Of a stretch of DNA of 64,000 bases, positions 9,760 to 17,979 are shown one piece after another. The DNA comes from Spirosoma telluris. Lineage in GTDB: Bacteria > Bacteroidota > Bacteroidia > Cytophagales > Spirosomataceae. The notes below the pieces were generated by a model, which searched no databases, was not told the DNA's origin, and saw only the letters and a program-made list of their open reading frames with translations. Both the position numbers and the translations under genes were made by a program. Where the stretch lies: assembly GCA_003259005.1 (NCBI GenBank), contig QLII01000002.1, positions 62,001 through 126,000 on the forward strand, written 5' to 3'. Within the stretch, counting starts at the first letter, position 1, and each line of letters opens with the position of its first letter.

Positions 9760-10086
9760 TTAGATGCCCAACTGCCGGACCACGATGCGCGTGTTGGCCA
9801 GTTCATCACTAACGGCTACCCCACAGGACAGGCTACGTATGCCGTCGACTTCAACGACGCAGGTGCCGCAACTACCCATGCCACTGCATAAGCCAAACCC
9901 GACCACTGGGAGATAAGCTGAAATAAGGCTCATCAGTGAGTGATATTGTTTCGGCCTCTCTGCACTGGCCATTCTTCGCCTAGGTAGACCAGCGTAAACA
10001 TAATCGTGTTTTTTCCCTGATTCATCAATGTATAGACGGGCATTCGTGTTGCTGTTAAACCGGCTTCCTATTGGTCCAACGAACAT
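9760..10086 (-). CDS. Small 2Fe-2S ferredoxin-like protein
   Basis: The C-terminal half carries GFGLCSGMGSCGTCVVEVDG and a later LSCGVAVSDELAN, i.e. C-x5-C-x2-C plus a distal Cys. This is the ligand set of plant-type 2Fe-2S proteins. The frame is open from 10161, but ATG 10086 (108 aa) is the preferred start because it leaves room for the divergent gene at 10118. Similar small 2Fe-2S proteins can serve molybdenum-hydroxylase-type oxidases. The neighbouring remnant of a urate-pathway enzyme makes a purine link possible but unproven. Confidence 0.62.
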   Translation of the reverse strand: MFVGPIGSRFNSNTNARLYIDESGKKHDYVYAGLPRRRMASAERPKQYHSLMSLISAYLPVVGFGLCSGMGSCGTCVVEVDGIRSLSCGVAVSDELANTRIVVRQLGI

Positions 10087-10117
10087 CGGGGAGTAGCCAA
10101 TATCTAATCTAAAGTGC

Positions 10118-10510
10118 ATGAAAATCCTGCTTATCACCATATTGATCAGCACAGCAACCACTACTTTTAAGTTGGACCAAAAGGTAACCTATCAATTGTC
10201 GAGTGATAGTCTGGATAACTCTAAGAGAATGCCCGTCAGTGGGATTTCCATCAAACTGAAAAAACGCAATGACCAAACGAATGCCTGATGGCTGATCGAC
10301 GAAAAAGTGACCGATGGGCACAGGCGCATTGCCGATTTCCTACTGGTCCATGCCTCGAATCCCGGTACCTACCGGGTGGTACCCTACTTTAAAAAATAAA
10401 GAGGAGAGCTTTTAGCTGTTTATTGAGGTGGTGTTCTCTCTAAAAAGCACCAGTCATTATCAGTGCCCATGACGCTGCCGAGCTACGGTTATTCGACGTA
10501 GCGGAGCAAT
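10118..10510 (+). pseudogene. Decayed 5-hydroxyisourate hydrolase (transthyretin-like) gene
   Basis: From ATG 10118 the frame reads a signal-like MKILLITILISTATT, then VTYQLSSDSLDNSKRMPVSG and ISIKLKKRND, close to the start of hydroxyisourate hydrolases (normally LSSHVLD). A TGA at 10286-10288 interrupts it before WLIDEKVTDG. After another stop at 10397 the C-terminal part continues in the next frame (LFIEVVFSLKSTSHYQ, with a TAG just before it). It then returns to the first frame as MTLPSYGYST followed by TAG where the YRGS signature should be. The catalytic His is already Asp. At least five separate lesions, not only homopolymers, mark true decay. Confidence 0.8.
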
Positions 10511-10582
10511 TGATTCGACGAATAGCCAGGGCAAAAGTCAGTCCCTCCTGATAGTGAGCAGTGGATATTAATCCATAGCTCG

Positions 10583-11901
10583 TCAATCTGTAGGGGTACT
10601 GTTTTTTCGTAATAAGGCATAGCCCAGTATACCCGCCGTCAGGGAGGAAACCAGAATAGCGATTTTTGCCTCATTCTGCCGAACAGATTGTCCTTCAAAT
10701 GCCAACAGGGTAACGAATATCGACATGGTAAAGCCGATACCGGCCAGTACCCCAACCCCGACCAGTTGTCGCCAGCTTACTCCTAACGGTAAGCTGGCCC
10801 AACCGCACTTCACCGCGACATAACTCAGCAGCACAATGCCAACTGGTTTGCCCAGCAACAGCCCACCTACAATGCCCAACGCCAGCGGGTCAGTGAGTTG
10901 ACTAAGGAGGCTGAAGTCAATGAGCAGACTGGTATTGCAGAAAGCGAACAGCGGAATGACCAGAAACGCGACGGGGCCATGCAGGCCGTGTTCAAGCCGC
11001 TGGGCGGGTGAACTAAGTCCTTCCGAAAGGGCTTCCAACTCCTCGCTCAAGTCGCGGGAGCCATGGTATTGGTCTGGATTCGCCGCTGCATGGTCCCTAA
11101 TTGAAGCTGCACAGCATCTGGATCAGTCAGGCGGGTACGGAACGGAATGACCATCGCCAGCAGCACGCCAGCAAGGGTGGCATGTATCCCCGACTTCAAG
11201 GTCAAGTACCACAACACGAACCCCAGCATCAGATAAATTGAAAGCATTCGGACGCCTAGCCGATTCAACAGGAGCAGCATCAGCCATACGCCACTCGCGC
11301 CGAGCATGTAACGGATATCGATAGCCGGGGTGTAAAAGAAGGCAATGACCAGGACCGCACCGAGGTCATCCACGATGGCCAGGGCCGTCAGAAATACCTT
11401 CAGTGCCAGTGGTACCCGATCACCCAGGAGCGTAACAATTGCCAGGGCGAAGGCAATGTCGGTCGCCATGGGAATACCCCAGCCGCCAGCGGTGGGCGAA
11501 TGCCGGTTAATTAGCCAGAACAGCCCCGCAGGTATCACCATGCCTCCCAGCGCAGCCACCAAGGGCAACATGGCCTGCCTGACTGATGACAGCTCGCCTT
11601 CCAGTACCTCCCGCTTGATCTCCAGGCCGACAATCAAAAAAAACAGGGCCATCAGCCCGTCGTTTATCCAGTGCGAAAGGCTTTTGGTAAGCACCATACT
11701 GCCTACCGAAACAGCCAATACGCTATCCCAAACCTGGGGGAAATAACGCGCTATGCCAACGTTGCTGTTGGCCAGGGCCAACGCTGATACACTGCTCATC
11801 AGCAGCAAAATACCACTGGCGGCTTCGAGTCTGAAAAACTCGGCGAAGGGTTGGATTAGGGGCCTGGACAGGTTTTTCAGTAGGCTGCTTCGACTCATCA
11901 T
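10583..11901 (-). CDS. nhaA: NhaA Na+/H+ antiporter (one frameshift)
   Basis: Inner-membrane sodium/proton antiporter. NhaA hallmarks are present: LMALFFLIVGLEIKRE, GWGIPMATDIAFALAI, LTALAIVDDLGAVL (the Asp pair of the ion site) and the C-terminal GIGFTMSIFV. The frame breaks at a short C run (11096-11098). One added base joins VQLQLG to DHAAANPDQYHG and SEELEALSEGL and gives 439 aa. The start is taken as ATG 11901 (or 11898), since the open frame upstream is polar and unlike the family. It sits among other leftward genes of the accessory patch. Confidence 0.9.
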
Positions 11902-12044
11902 AATTTTAGTGTGCCCGACTGTATGGCCGGATCTGCCGGTATCTCCGGCAGGACAGTCCTGGACCACAGTCAGCTACCTGGCTAAGTTCCTAAAGCACTG
12001 GTTGTTGGGTTAATTACCCGTTGCTCCATAGCGCGCATTCATCC

Positions 12045-12683
12045 CTATTGGAAACGGTGCCAGACCAGGCTCAATCCAATCATCAGGACCAACCCTATTT
12101 GTAAGGCCGTCAAGACGTAAATATAATTGGTTTGGCCTCTCGATTCGCCCAGCAATTCTTCACCGATGCTCAGCTGTAGACTCGCCAGTTCATCAAGCGT
12201 GTGGGCCACCTGGCCAAAAGCCGTGCTACCACTACCGGCAAAGAGCGCCTTCCGGGACGCTGGTAAATCAACTAAATTGGTTGTTAGCTCACCTTCCAGC
12301 TGATTATAAACGGTAAGCTGTTGCCGGAGCTGCCGGAGCCGGTCGGCTTCTTTTCTCGTTAATTTAGTTCGTTCAAACTCGGTCAGTAAGGAGTCCGTCC
12401 GCCGGTTGAACCGGTCGAGCGTTGAGGCTATCAATTCCGGGTTTGGTTTTTGAGTAGCCAGCACGTATGTTTCCAGCAACAGCCGTTTTCGGTAGACTGT
12501 TGCGGTCAGATTGACCAGCATGCCCGTGGGCAGCAGTCGATCTTTGTAGATGGATGAGGATGCCTCCTGTATATCCTGGATACTGCGACGACTTAGGAAA
12601 ACACTGGTCAAAATCAGTCCCAGCAAAGCAATCACCAGCAGGATGGAGCGTACCGATGAACGAGTATGGGGTAAATGTGTCAT
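12045..12683 (-). CDS. Sensor-only four-helix-bundle membrane protein
   Basis: A 212-aa protein with an N-terminal membrane helix (SILLVIALLGLILTSVFL), a periplasmic stretch of about 145 residues rich in helix-forming residues, and a C-terminal helix (VLTALQIGLVLMIGLSLVW). It then stops. This is the layout of the ligand-binding module of methyl-accepting chemotaxis proteins (4HB_MCP) with no HAMP or signalling domain. It shares pattern with the protein at 16020-16703 (KDRLLP/ADRLQP, KRLLLE/KRLLIE, RTKLT/KTKLT). The role is unknown. It may act as a partner subunit for another membrane protein. Confidence 0.7.
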   Translation of the reverse strand: MTHLPHTRSSVRSILLVIALLGLILTSVFLSRRSIQDIQEASSSIYKDRLLPTGMLVNLTATVYRKRLLLETYVLATQKPNPELIASTLDRFNRRTDSLLTEFERTKLTRKEADRLRQLRQQLTVYNQLEGELTTNLVDLPASRKALFAGSGSTAFGQVAHTLDELASLQLSIGEELLGESRGQTNYIYVLTALQIGLVLMIGLSLVWHRFQ

Positions 12684-12886
12684 ACTGTAAGTGGTTTAAT
12701 CAATGCACAACCCGTTGGTTATACGGAGTCCTTCGGGTGTTAGACTGGTTACAGACCGAAGCTCATGTGACAATGAATGATTCCTATCCAATACTATGCA
12801 CCAGCCCGCCAGGGACACTGCGTTTTTTATGAATGTAGCGGCATGCTTTTACTTGTTACCCTACCAAGTTAATTTGGGGAGTTAAC

Positions 12887-13592
12887 TCACTTGCTCCCTG
12901 CTTTCGTTATGGTCTTGATCTGAATCACATTGACCAGGAAAGCAAAGGCCATGGCAAAGTAAATGTACCCTTTGGGTATCTCGACATGCAGTCCTTCGGC
13001 CACTAAGGACATGCCGATAATCAGCAAAAAACACAGGGCCAGAATCTTGAACGACGGGTGCCGGGTTATGAATTCACTGATGGGTTTAGCCGCCACCAGC
13101 ATGATCCCCACCGACACCACAATGGCCGTGTACATCACCCAGAGCTGATTGACCATGCCCACGGCCGTGATGATGGAATCCAGTGAAAAAACCAGATCCA
13201 GCATCAGGACCTGAATCAACAGGTCGCGGAACGAGTTTTTGGTCGTATCGGGGCATGGGCATCGTCGCCGAGTTCAGCGTAGTGGTAGATTTCAGCCGTA
13301 CTCTTGTAGATCAGAAACAGCCCCCGGCTAGCAGAATCAGACCTTTCCCGCTAACGTCGATGCTGGCTAGGGTAAACAGCGTCGTGTTAAGCTGCATGAT
13401 CCAGGCCAGCAGGGTCAGCAGCCCCAGTCGCAAAAACATCGCCAGGCCCAGGCCCCAGTACCGAAACCGATTCCGCTGAGCGAGGGGCAGTTTACCGGCC
13501 AGAATCGAAATAAATATAACGTTGTCGATGCCCAGAATGGTCTCCAGCACAATCAGGGTAAACAGCGGGATAAGTTGGGGGGTGCTATCCAT
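12887..13592 (-). CDS. TerC-family integral membrane protein (two frameshifts)
   Basis: TerC/YkoY-type membrane protein; members are linked to tellurite resistance and, in several bacteria, to metal (Mn) export. The conserved acidic helices are visible: ETILGIDNVIFIS and, in the second half, LDLVFSLDSIITAVGM. The frame breaks in a C5 run (13321-13325) and a G4 run (13250-13253). One base added at each restores GKGLILLAGGLFLIYKSTAE and DDAHAPDTTKNSFRDLL, for 235 aa. The next gene upstream is TerB-like, supporting a Ter-type unit. Confidence 0.88.
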
Positions 13593-13677
13593 AGGGAAGA
13601 AGGCTGGTCAATGTAAGAAGAGCGCATTGGCATAGGCAGATAGTTCGTCTCTGACTGGGTCAACGGTACATTTCTGC

Positions 13678-14031
13678 TTATGTTCGTTGCAGTTCCCGCC
13701 AGAACCGCCGGATAAAGGCCCGTTCTTCCCGTGAGATGCCCTCGTGTGCCCGCGCCACCCGCAGCAGAATACGGACAAACCGCTTCTTGGTTTCCTGGCT
13801 GATTTCAACCCGCTTGTCGGCCATCCGGCGCAGGCCAAACGCGCAGGCTTCTTCGGCGGGTTCACCTACATTATCCCGTAGAAACATCGCGCAGATGGCC
13901 AGATCACTGTAAGGCCACTCAGCCAGCAGTTCACAAGCCACCTTCGTCTCTTCTTTATGAAGCTGACCGTCCAATTTACACAGGGCATAAACGATACTGC
14001 CTAATCCCATGGCTACATCCGGTGAATACAT
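13678..14031 (-). CDS. TerB-like small helical protein
   Basis: A 117-aa, mostly helical, soluble protein (MYSPDVAMGLGSIVYALCKL start). Acidic helix caps (CKLDGQLHKEE, HEGISREERAFIRRF) recall the paired helical repeats of TerB-type tellurite-resistance proteins, which bind metal through acidic residues. The match is by pattern and by position directly upstream of the TerC gene in the same direction, with an 85-base gap. It could be another TerB-superfamily member of unknown role. Confidence 0.55.
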   Translation of the reverse strand: MYSPDVAMGLGSIVYALCKLDGQLHKEETKVACELLAEWPYSDLAICAMFLRDNVGEPAEEACAFGLRRMADKRVEISQETKKRFVRILLRVARAHEGISREERAFIRRFWRELQRT

Positions 14032-14089
14032 ATCAGTTGAGTTTATAGGTTGTTGTCAGAACGGATTTATGGGGGATGAGGATGCTCCT

Positions 14090-15067
14090 TCAGGCGTACG
14101 CCTGAGCGGCTAGGTGATGAAACACGCGCTCGTCGAGACGGTACCGGTCGTTGAGCGTCAGGCTGCTTCGGGCCGTAAACAAGGCATAATTGACCGCGTT
14201 GTAGAGCAGCCAGCAGGAGGGAGGGGAGTTCAACAAGCGCTCCTCCAGCCGCAGGCGCTCACGGGCCTGCTTGATCAACTGAACCGGTACGGGCAATTTC
14301 CGAAGGACGTTCTCGTGACTACTGGCCATATCCATCTGCTGAAACTGGTCATATACGGTCGCCGTCAGCGTAACGCCGGTCGTCAGGTGATCGACCAGTA
14401 ACTCATGCAATTGCTGCTGAAACAGGGGAATGGTCAGCGCACTTTGATGGAGTTTACGAATATCCGGCGTAGACCGTTGCGGGCGGGCGGAAGCGGACGG
14501 CGTTTTGGCGGACGGTGTTTTTTGGGGACCCTTTGCCCAGTGGCCCAGCCAGGTCTGATAGGCAGCCAGATCGGCAAAGGAGTCCGCCCAGCCCAGCAGC
14601 CCATTCTGGCAAACGTTCCGGTACACACTGCTGCCCAGGTGGGTCGACGGGTCCAGCAGGGCCGTCAGCGACTGACCCTGAATGCTGAATGGCGTCTTGC
14701 CATTATAGCTGTTGGTAATGGTCAGACTTCGCTGCAGTTGCTCGGTCCCGACCGACAGCGATGCGGGCAGAATAATGCTGATGCTGAACTCGCCCGTGTT
14801 GGTATGTTTAATCAGGAGCTGGTAATCCGGGATCAGCTCGTCGACCACTTCCTGAATAGCCCGGTTGGGAATAATGGTGTAGTCGGCACTCTGAATGCCG
14901 AACAGGGTTTTACGCCCCCCCGCCAATTGGCCCACAATCAGTTTCTGACGGTCGGTGGCTATAATGTCATAGTCAGGCAACAGATCGCTGAGCAGCAGCG
15001 GCTCAACGGGAAAGCAAATATCCTCCCAGCTAGTCGATAGTTCCGGTTGTGCACTAATGTATGTCAT
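14090..15067 (-). CDS. DUF932-type protein
   Basis: A 325-aa soluble protein. The N-terminal domain (SDYTIIPNRAIQEVVDELIP, NTGEFSISIILP, FSIQGQSLTALLDP-type core) follows the DUF932 family, common on plasmids, phages and in accessory islands of Bacteroidota. A Pro/Ser/Lys-rich linker (KTPSAKTPSASARPQ, about residue 185-198) joins it to a helical C-terminal part that ends in FTARSSLTLNDRYRLDERVFHHLA. The biochemical function of DUF932 is not known. The start ATG 15067 lies in a divergent intergenic region with a small palindrome. It is the first gene of a leftward set (DUF932, TerB-like, TerC). Confidence 0.7.
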   Translation of the reverse strand: MTYISAQPELSTSWEDICFPVEPLLLSDLLPDYDIIATDRQKLIVGQLAGGRKTLFGIQSADYTIIPNRAIQEVVDELIPDYQLLIKHTNTGEFSISIILPASLSVGTEQLQRSLTITNSYNGKTPFSIQGQSLTALLDPSTHLGSSVYRNVCQNGLLGWADSFADLAAYQTWLGHWAKGPQKTPSAKTPSASARPQRSTPDIRKLHQSALTIPLFQQQLHELLVDHLTTGVTLTATVYDQFQQMDMASSHENVLRKLPVPVQLIKQARERLRLEERLLNSPPSCWLLYNAVNYALFTARSSLTLNDRYRLDERVFHHLAAQAYA

Positions 15068-15092
15068 ATATTTGCATTTGTATTTTTACAGT

Positions 15093-15104
15093 TGTAAATT
15101 TACA
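15093..15104. promoter_or_regulatory. Perfect palindrome in a divergent promoter region
   Basis: TGTAAATTTACA is its own reverse complement. It lies 26 bases upstream of the DUF932 start and 33 bases upstream of a rightward small ORF. Placement between divergent starts suggests an operator, but no regulator is assigned. Confidence 0.35.
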
Positions 15105-15136
15105 GCAAGAAATTAAGAAATCAAAATACGAATGTC

Positions 15137-15310
15137 ATGGAAAGGCTCAAACGAGGAGTTCCTCACGTCAACAAATTACTGGTCGTCAGTCTGCTGGCCG
15201 GCCTTGGAGTCGCCATACGTTATATATACGGGTTATTTCAGCCAGGTCAGAAGGCAGCAATACCGTTTAGGCAGCGTAGCGATTACCCGACCGAGTGGCT
15301 GGGCATTTAA
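15137..15310 (+). CDS. Small single-pass membrane protein, hypothetical
   Basis: A 57-aa frame beginning MERLKRGVPHVNK followed by a hydrophobic segment (LLVVSLLAGLGVAIRYIYGLF) and a polar tail ending PTEWLGI. The positive-inside start and single helix are reasonable for a small membrane protein. Another frame from 15132 is longer (94 aa) but has a low-complexity, Trp/Arg-rich composition typical of shadows. No family is recognised. Confidence 0.4.
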   Translation: MERLKRGVPHVNKLLVVSLLAGLGVAIRYIYGLFQPGQKAAIPFRQRSDYPTEWLGI

Positions 15311-15428
15311 TCGAAATAGACGAACCCCGGCTGGCATTGGCCAACGGAAAACTGTCGGTAAGGGGACTAAGCCCTTTTTTGCGCCCGACAACGCTATGTT
15401 CAGGAAGTACTACTAACCAGAAAAAACT

Positions 15429-15710
15429 ATGCAAATCCATTCTTTCGACGAGTTGAAGGGGCAGATGCCCACTTATCGCTGGTTGCCGGTAATTTACTTG
15501 CTCTTTTTTGGCGGGGTGTTGCTGATCTGTCTGTGGGCGGAAGTGAACCGGCGGCACCAGTTACCTACCGTGCAACCTACCTGCTTTGGCGTTGGGCATA
15601 ACCCGCCCAGCCGATCCGTCCTTATACGAACCTGGTTCGGGGCTATTAAAAAGCCCGTGTTTAGGCTCCGTGATCACATCCCGGCCGAAAAACTAACCTT
15701 ATATGGATGA
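15429..15710 (+). CDS. Small membrane-anchored hypothetical protein
   Basis: A 93-aa protein: MQIHSFDELKGQMPTYRW, then one hydrophobic helix (LPVIYLLFFGGVLLICLWA), then a basic tail. Only one transmembrane segment is present and no motif is recognised. It lies in a row of three small rightward ORFs between the DUF932 protein and the second four-helix-bundle protein. Confidence 0.5.
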   Translation: MQIHSFDELKGQMPTYRWLPVIYLLFFGGVLLICLWAEVNRRHQLPTVQPTCFGVGHNPPSRSVLIRTWFGAIKKPVFRLRDHIPAEKLTLYG

Positions 15711-15756
15711 GCCTCTGTTTTGGCCAGCCATGTCTAACCCCTAAATCCTTATTACT

Positions 15757-15939
15757 ATGTCTTGGTTTGATTATAGTCAATGTGTGCTGCAAAAAGTAAG
15801 CTTTGATAAAGCACTTTTCCGCAAGGAACTCCGCAAGGTACTCCGCTACCTGTCGGTCGGGGAACGCATTCAACTGCTGCGTTGGTGCCGGCGGCAAAAG
15901 CCCTGGCATCAACCTGAAGCCGCGCTTGTGTCGGGGTAA
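15757..15939 (+). CDS. Small basic helical protein, hypothetical
   Basis: A 60-aa protein starting MSWFDYSQCVLQKVSFDKAL, followed by an amphipathic, Arg/Lys-rich stretch (RKELRKVLRYLSVGERIQLL) and ending in a tail (RWCRRQKPWHQPEAALVSG). The regular spacing of charged and hydrophobic residues looks like a genuine helical protein, not a shadow frame. Function unknown. Confidence 0.5.
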   Translation: MSWFDYSQCVLQKVSFDKALFRKELRKVLRYLSVGERIQLLRWCRRQKPWHQPEAALVSG

Positions 15940-16019
15940 AAACGCGGGCCATACCAGTACCCAGTCGACCCATCGCTGGCCGTGAATAAACTGTAGTGTA
16001 ATTTTTCTCCCTGAATCCC

Positions 16020-16703
16020 ATGAAATGGTCGTTCGCCCTCCAACAAAAACTCAAAGTGGCCGGGCTGTTGCTGAGCCTGATGCTGGTCATTTTATATACG
16101 GCAACCAGCCTGAAAAATGACGTGCAGGACATGGAACAAACGGTGGTCGCCCTCTACGCCGACCGTTTGCAGCCGGCCATCGAATTGGTTCATATCAACG
16201 AAAGTATCCACGCCAAACGACTGCTGATCGAACATCAGTTCGTCAATGAAGTGCCTGTTTCACCCGCGGCACTAGCTGGGCAACTGGGGCACTATAACCA
16301 GCGAATAAACGAGCGGATCAGTCAATACAAAAAAACAAAACTGACTGCCAGCGAGACACGCTGGCTGAACGCATTCAACAAGAAATTCAAGCAGGGGCAA
16401 GACCTGGAGAAGTCTATACAGGCCTTGCTAATTGTCGAACAGCCGTCCCAAGCCCGTCAGGTTTTTTATGGCCCAGGGGCACTGGTGTTCAAACACAGTG
16501 TTCAGGCACTCCATGAACTGGTTCAGATCCAAGCCGAAACGGGTCAACAATCGGTGAAGGACGCACATCGGATGGCCGCAGGCGGATCGCTGAACGTGAC
16601 CCTGTTAACAGCCCTTTCACTCCTGGTGGGTCTGGTGATTCTGGGCCTAATTCACAACGCGCGGTTAGTAGGCCAGCCCGCCCCGCCGTTTCATCTCAAC
16701 TAA
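16020..16703 (+). CDS. Sensor-only four-helix-bundle membrane protein
   Basis: A 227-aa paralogue in layout of the protein at 12045-12683: N-terminal helix (VAGLLLSLMLVILYTATSL), a helical periplasmic region with ADRLQPAIELVHINES and AKRLLIEHQF, and a C-terminal helix (VTLLTALSLLVGLVILGLI) with only about 20 residues after it. No HAMP, kinase or chemotaxis signalling domain follows, so it is a ligand-binding module alone. The two genes point in opposite directions and bracket the TerC/TerB/DUF932 group. Function unknown. Confidence 0.68.
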   Translation: MKWSFALQQKLKVAGLLLSLMLVILYTATSLKNDVQDMEQTVVALYADRLQPAIELVHINESIHAKRLLIEHQFVNEVPVSPAALAGQLGHYNQRINERISQYKKTKLTASETRWLNAFNKKFKQGQDLEKSIQALLIVEQPSQARQVFYGPGALVFKHSVQALHELVQIQAETGQQSVKDAHRMAAGGSLNVTLLTALSLLVGLVILGLIHNARLVGQPAPPFHLN

Positions 16704-16787
16704 GGAATTGCTTTTTAGTGGCTTTGGGGCTGAGCAAAGCATCTCTAGAGGAGCATATTAACCGTATTTACCATCAAAAACCAACGA

Positions 16788-17201
16788 ATGATGACAAATA
16801 GAATCATTAGTAAGCTGGACTATCAGCGCTTAAAAAAACGCATCGAGCAAGCTAAAATCAATGCCCGGGTATCCCCTACGCAGCTCATGAAACTGGTGCG
16901 GGGTGTGGACGGCGCAACCCTATTGGACCCGGTGAAGATACCCTCGGATGTGGTCACCATGAATTCGGTAGTAAGTCTGGAATATATAGATATGGATAAG
17001 CATCTGGATATTTGCTTAGTGTACCCCGAAGAGGCTGATGGCTCACGCAACCGAATTTCCATTTTTGCCCCCTTGGCCACGGCCCTGCTGGGCTGTCAGC
17101 GGGGAACGGTGGCCAATCTGACTACCCCATTTGGTTCCATAAACATTCGAATCAACCAGATTCTCTATCAGCCCGAAGCCGCTGGTGACTTCTCACGCTA
17201 A
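16788..17201 (+). CDS. Rnk-like nucleoside diphosphate kinase regulator (GreA/GreB C-terminal fold)
   Basis: A 137-aa protein. A short N-terminal helical part (LDYQRLKKRIEQAKINA) precedes a C-terminal domain of the GreA/GreB type: VVTMNSVVSLEYID, LDICLVYPEEADG, ISIFAPLATALLGCQRGTVA. This is the arrangement of Rnk, a small RNA-polymerase-binding protein with a short coiled coil, named as a regulator of nucleoside diphosphate kinase. The short coil argues against full GreA cleavage-factor activity. Confidence 0.82.
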   Translation: MMTNRIISKLDYQRLKKRIEQAKINARVSPTQLMKLVRGVDGATLLDPVKIPSDVVTMNSVVSLEYIDMDKHLDICLVYPEEADGSRNRISIFAPLATALLGCQRGTVANLTTPFGSINIRINQILYQPEAAGDFSR

Positions 17202-17268
17202 TCATCAGCCCGATTAAGGTAGCCATTCATTCGTTTTAGTACGCCCGATTTTTGGAAAACAGCCCGGT

Positions 17269-17523
17269 ATGGTTCAAGCAAGCTATGTGATTTTAAACGA
17301 AGTAGATGAAGAGACTAGCCTGGAACAAATCGGTAATCTGATTGGGGACATCCGGTTACAGGCTGATTTGACGCAGCAGGAGCTGGCTCAAAAGCTAGGC
17401 GTAGGCGTTTCTACCGTGCATAAATACGAAACAAACGGTCAGAAAATACTCCTGCACACACTCGCTAAAATTGCCCACATATGTCAAGTCGATTTAGTCG
17501 TAGGCTTTCAGACAAAGCCCTAG
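17269..17523 (+). CDS. XRE-family helix-turn-helix regulator
   Basis: An 84-aa protein that is essentially one HTH_3 domain: IGDIRLQADLTQQELAQKLG, then VGVSTVHKYETNG and LHTLAKIAHICQVDLVVGF. Members bind DNA as dimers and often control a neighbouring gene. There is no toxin or phage gene right beside it. The closest genes are rnk-like upstream and the universal stress protein downstream. Confidence 0.85.
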   Translation: MVQASYVILNEVDEETSLEQIGNLIGDIRLQADLTQQELAQKLGVGVSTVHKYETNGQKILLHTLAKIAHICQVDLVVGFQTKP

Positions 17524-17979
17524 TGAGGGTTCATCTGCCCCCTTTTCTCATAATGGTTTCGCTTAACGCTCAGGCTACAGGTCGTAGCTTGAGAAATTTG
17601 GTAGGCTTATGTGTGGTGCCACCGGGATCAATCCCTACCGGATGAATCAAAACAGGTTCCATTCATCCACCGATGGTCAAATAATCAGCTCTGTGCTAGG
17701 TAAAAATACCGACTTTACGTTCCACATGGTTTACGAAGTAGGACAGCGGGTTAATCACTCAGGAAGCGATTATAAGCCAAATTTATGCGAATTGATACCT
17801 ACTCAAAAGCTTGACAAGTCGCCTAAAGGGCAGTATACACGCTTTTTCTTGAGAAAAGTGTGTCGTGAATCGACGGTGGATGCAGCCTATATTGGCTCGA
17901 TGAATAGGGCCCGAGAAGGGTAGGTTTTACCAAGAAGACATACAGTCAGTGGGTTTATCAATAAAGGGAGAGAATCGAG
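17524..17979. other. Intergenic stretch with a doubtful 104-aa frame
   Basis: A rightward open frame occupies 17609-17923 (starting MCGATGINPYRMNQNRF). It shows no recognisable domain, no hydrophobic core pattern and no typical start context, so it is not called as a gene. Nothing else is evident here apart from a GGGAGAG stretch shortly before the uspA-like start. Confidence 0.35.

Noticed and set aside
9760..10161. Long version of the 2Fe-2S ORF starting at 10161
   Set aside because: The extra N-terminus overlaps the start of the divergent hydroxyisourate hydrolase remnant and has no family-like pattern; ATG 10086 is the more reasonable start.
14405..15040. 211-aa rightward ORF
   Set aside because: It is antisense to the DUF932 gene, with no domain pattern and a Gln/Arg-rich composition typical of a shadow frame.
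15132..15416. 94-aa rightward ORF starting MSWKGSNEEF
   Set aside because: It overlaps a better small membrane ORF in another frame; Trp/Arg-rich and without any hydrophobic core pattern.
17609..17923. 104-aa ORF between the XRE and Usp genes
   Set aside because: No recognisable fold or motif, no helix pattern; kept only as a doubtful frame in the intergenic entry.
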